From Calditrichota bacterium (GTDB taxonomy: Bacteria; Calditrichota; Calditrichia; Calditrichales; Calditrichaceae), in the NCBI GenBank assembly GCA_003854985.1, contig RQOG01000136.1, forward strand, positions 1 to 64,000: a stretch of 64,000 bases of DNA. Reading direction: 5' to 3'. The notes beneath the pieces were generated by a model. The model did not search any database. It saw only the letters and a list, made by a program, of their open reading frames with translations, and was not told the DNA's origin. Of the stretch, positions 61,766-64,000 are shown piece after piece. Numbering within the stretch: position 1 is the first letter of the stretch; each line of letters opens with the position of its first letter. The translations under genes and the position numbers were made by a program.

Positions 61766-62626
61766 ATGCCGCAAATAGAACAAATCGCTTTAAGGGTTAA
61801 GGAATTAGGTTTTACCGTTTACGAAGCCAAAGCGTATATATCCTTATTACAGAATAATCCGGCTACCCGGTATGAATTAAGTAAAAATTCAGGCGTTCCC
61901 CGATCTGCAATTTACGGCGTAATCAAACAATTGGAAAATATGGGCGCTGTTAATGCGCTTTATTCTAAACCCGAAAAATATATACCTCTTCCCCCGGAAC
62001 AATTGTTTAATTTGCTCGAAAACAGACTTAAAGAAAAAATAGAATCTGCCCGTGAAAGTCTTAAGGATATCGAATCCAATTTGCTTTCCGATCACCTTTG
62101 GAATATTGTTGGATTTCAAAATATGATTCATAAAGCGCGTGAAATTATATCTAACGCGAAACAGGAAATCTATCTATCAATCTGGAATCGGGAATTAAAA
62201 TATGTTAAAGCAGAGCTCAAGAAAGCTAAAGACCGCGGGGTAAAGATAACTCTGTTCAGCTTTACCGGGCTTGATTTTGAGGCGGATTATCTTTACTCCT
62301 ATCAATTGGATGAAAAAAAACTCGACAAGATCTGGGCGCATAAAATCATTTTAGTAGCGGATCACCAGGAACTTTTAATGGGTGAAGCGGATGAAAAACT
62401 GCCGAAAAAAACCGCATGGACAACCAATAAAGCTATTGTCGATATCGCTACCAATCATATTATTCTGGATATGACGCTTTATGGGCTGCGGATGAATACC
62501 AGCATTGATGAAGCCGTTAATACCATGCAGAGCAGCAGAAGCGATGAACTGGGTGAACTACTCCATGAGAAATATCCAGAAAACCCGTTTATGGATGCCA
62601 AAGAAATTAATAAGGCAGTGGATTAA
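61766..62626 (+). CDS. TrmB family transcriptional regulator
   Basis: 286 residues. The N-terminal winged helix-turn-helix (about 1-80; LGFTVYEAKAYISLLQ, ATRYELSKNSGVPRSAIYGVIKQLENMGAV) is the TrmB type. A short coiled linker (LKEKIESARESLKDIESN) dimerises, and the rest is the sugar-binding effector domain (IISNAKQEIYLSIWNRELKYV, RGVKITLFSFTG, HKIILVADHQELLMGEAD, TTNKAIVDIATNHIILDMTLYG). TrmB proteins of Thermococcales repress or activate maltose/trehalose and glycolysis genes in response to sugars. Its place between a symporter and a GH13 gene makes it the probable regulator of this glucan locus. CCGGGAGGAT gives a strong ribosome site. Confidence 0.93.
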   Translation: MPQIEQIALRVKELGFTVYEAKAYISLLQNNPATRYELSKNSGVPRSAIYGVIKQLENMGAVNALYSKPEKYIPLPPEQLFNLLENRLKEKIESARESLKDIESNLLSDHLWNIVGFQNMIHKAREIISNAKQEIYLSIWNRELKYVKAELKKAKDRGVKITLFSFTGLDFEADYLYSYQLDEKKLDKIWAHKIILVADHQELLMGEADEKLPKKTAWTTNKAIVDIATNHIILDMTLYGLRMNTSIDEAVNTMQSSRSDELGELLHEKYPENPFMDAKEINKAVD

Positions 62627-62661
62627 TAAATATTATATAATCAAAATCCGGATCAACAAGT

Positions 62662-64000
62662 ATGAAATCATTTGAAAGGAAAGTATTTTTGGCTGTTACC
62701 ACATCATTTTTTATATCAATGATTAATGCCTATCCCTTACTGGGAATAGATAAAAAACAAGAGAATCTGTTTCATTTGCCGGGTTTTATGCCTCCGGCCT
62801 GGGTGCATGAAGGTCCGTTGTATGAATTGTATGTCAGGAATTTTTCCTCCGAAGGAACATTTAAAGAAGTAGAAAAAAAACTATCATATTTAAAAGAAAC
62901 AGGTATAAAAACCATCTGGCTGATGCCTGTTTACCCGATCGGTGAAAAAGGAAAGAAGGGTACTTTAGGTTGTCCTTATTCGGTACGGGACTACTTTAAC
63001 ACAAATCCGGAATACGGAACTCTGGATGAATTAAAAAGCCTAATAAACGCAGTCCATGAACAGGATATGAAAATTATTGTTGATATGGTGGCCAATCATG
63101 TTTCCAACGATTATGTGGAAATGAGCGCGCATCCGGAAATGTTTTTTCGCGATAAACATGGGAATTTTAGCCGTGAAGTTGCCGACTGGACGGATATCAC
63201 CGATCTGGATTATGGTAAACAAATAACCCGCGAGCATATGAATAAAGTATTAAAATTCTGGATCGAAGAAATAGGTTTTGACGGCTACCGCTGCGACGTG
63301 GCCGGGATGGTTCCTTTAGATTTCTGGGAACCGGCGGTTAAGGAACTAAGAGAAATAAATCCAAATATCTATATGCTGGCGGAATGGGAAAGTAATAAAC
63401 ACCATGTTGTAGCCTTCCATTCCACTTATGACTGGACGCTATATCGTCTGCTGAAGGAAATAAAAGCGTCAAAGAAACCTGCGTCCGATGCACTGAAATG
63501 GGTGGAAGAAAAACGAGGACATTATCCTAAAAATGCGTTGCCCATGCGTTTTATCGAAAATCATGATGAAGAAAGGGCGGCAAAGATATTTGGAAAAGAA
63601 GGACAAAAACCATTCGCCGCATTGATATTCAGCATTTATGGCGTTCCATTGATTTATGCCGGGCAGGAATTCGGTGAAACCGAGAAGCCATCGCTATTTG
63701 ATAAATCCGAATTGAGTTGGAATATTCAAAACAATCAGCTTTTAAGTTTTTATAAAACACTGATTACGCTAAGAAAAAAATACCCGGCGCTTGCATCAAG
63801 AGAATTGATTATAATTAATAATAACCAGCCGGAAAAGGTTTTATCTTATGTGAAAAATGATGAACGGCATAAGATACTCTGCATGATAAATACCTCAAAT
63901 AAAAAGCAAAATTTAACCCTTACTATTTCCGCCTATTCTATAAATGGAAAACACCTGAATCTACTCGATAATTCACCCGTTATAGTAAAACAAAACAGCG
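62662..64000 (+). CDS. GH13 alpha-amylase family enzyme, secreted, 3' end cut by the window
   Basis: The frame is open from the ATG at 62662 to the last base (446 complete codons), with no stop reached. A signal peptide (KVFLAVTTSFFISMINAYP region) leads to a compact GH13 barrel: GIKTIWLMPVYPIG, IVDMVANHVSNDY, GFDGYRCDVAGMV (nucleophile Asp212), MLAEWES (acid/base Glu241) and FIENHDEERA (Asp302). A C-terminal beta-domain has begun (ILCMINTSNKKQNLTLTI). Only a few residues should be missing. It follows the TrmB gene by 35 bases and would act on maltodextrins in the periplasm or outside. The TATAAT at 62636 has no -35, so it probably belongs to the symporter-TrmB operon. Confidence 0.93.
   Translation, partial: MKSFERKVFLAVTTSFFISMINAYPLLGIDKKQENLFHLPGFMPPAWVHEGPLYELYVRNFSSEGTFKEVEKKLSYLKETGIKTIWLMPVYPIGEKGKKGTLGCPYSVRDYFNTNPEYGTLDELKSLINAVHEQDMKIIVDMVANHVSNDYVEMSAHPEMFFRDKHGNFSREVADWTDITDLDYGKQITREHMNKVLKFWIEEIGFDGYRCDVAGMVPLDFWEPAVKELREINPNIYMLAEWESNKHHVVAFHSTYDWTLYRLLKEIKASKKPASDALKWVEEKRGHYPKNALPMRFIENHDEERAAKIFGKEGQKPFAALIFSIYGVPLIYAGQEFGETEKPSLFDKSELSWNIQNNQLLSFYKTLITLRKKYPALASRELIIINNNQPEKVLSYVKNDERHKILCMINTSNKKQNLTLTISAYSINGKHLNLLDNSPVIVKQNS

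Noticed and set aside
62636-62641. TATAAT between the TrmB and second GH13 genes as a promoter
   Set aside because: The -35 position reads AGGCAG and the gap is only 35 bases; read-through from the operon is more likely.
1-64000. CRISPR array, insertion sequence, prophage, tRNA or rRNA
   Set aside because: No regularly spaced repeats, transposase or phage genes, or cloverleaf/rRNA-like stretches were found in the gaps.

Overview
This 64 kb window carries about 40 protein genes and no rRNA, tRNA, CRISPR array or insertion sequence that I could find. It looks like a chromosome segment of a diderm, heterotrophic bacterium of the FCB group outside Bacteroidota proper, most likely Calditrichota or a near relative. 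Four secreted proteins end in the Por-secretion (type IX) sorting domain, three of them with an N(Y/F)PNPFNP-type motif. There is a PorV-like barrel, a SusC-like TonB receptor, many lipoproteins and, unlike Bacteroidota, plain TTGACA/TATAAT promoters. The phylum call is inference from protein style, not from a marker gene.

1-24 kb is mixed housekeeping: a cut-off M1 aminopeptidase and an M19 dipeptidase, a fadI-fadJ beta-oxidation operon (minus strand), a DUF4870 membrane protein, a DUF4835 (PorD-like) secreted protein, alanine racemase, an NtrC-like regulator with a ruined ATPase core, a secreted T9SS-type protein, an MFS carrier, a beta-propeller protein, HflX, a DUF3857/transglutaminase lipoprotein, a BatA/VWA membrane protein, a membrane phosphoesterase with a Tat-like motif, and a nitroreductase.

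24-42 kb opens with a 2605-residue subtilisin-like surface protein built of repeated modules. It continues with a PIG-L deacetylase, DUF2914 and PH-domain membrane proteins, a SpoIID lipoprotein overlapping a double-SPOR lipoprotein, an EamA transporter, a YciO/Sua5 protein and an MqnD-like protein. It ends with an 11-heme cytochrome c fused to a b-type membrane domain, preceded by a textbook sigma-54 promoter.

42-64 kb is an alpha-glucan locus. It holds a GH57 glucanotransferase, a GH13 lipoprotein, a parvulin lipoprotein, a SusC-like TonB receptor, a 1214-residue secreted protein with calcium-type Asp repeats, a PorV-like barrel, a T9SS protein with five starch-binding-like modules (a SusE/SusF analogue), a sodium:solute symporter, a TrmB-family sugar regulator and a second secreted GH13 enzyme cut by the window end. 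No SusD is present. The two main operon heads have strong sigma-70 promoters and share an identical 13-base element in their leaders; palindromes sit at or near each head. I infer a starch/maltodextrin utilisation system in which the SusD and SusE/F roles are taken by unrelated proteins, probably under TrmB control. This system is the most interesting content of the window.
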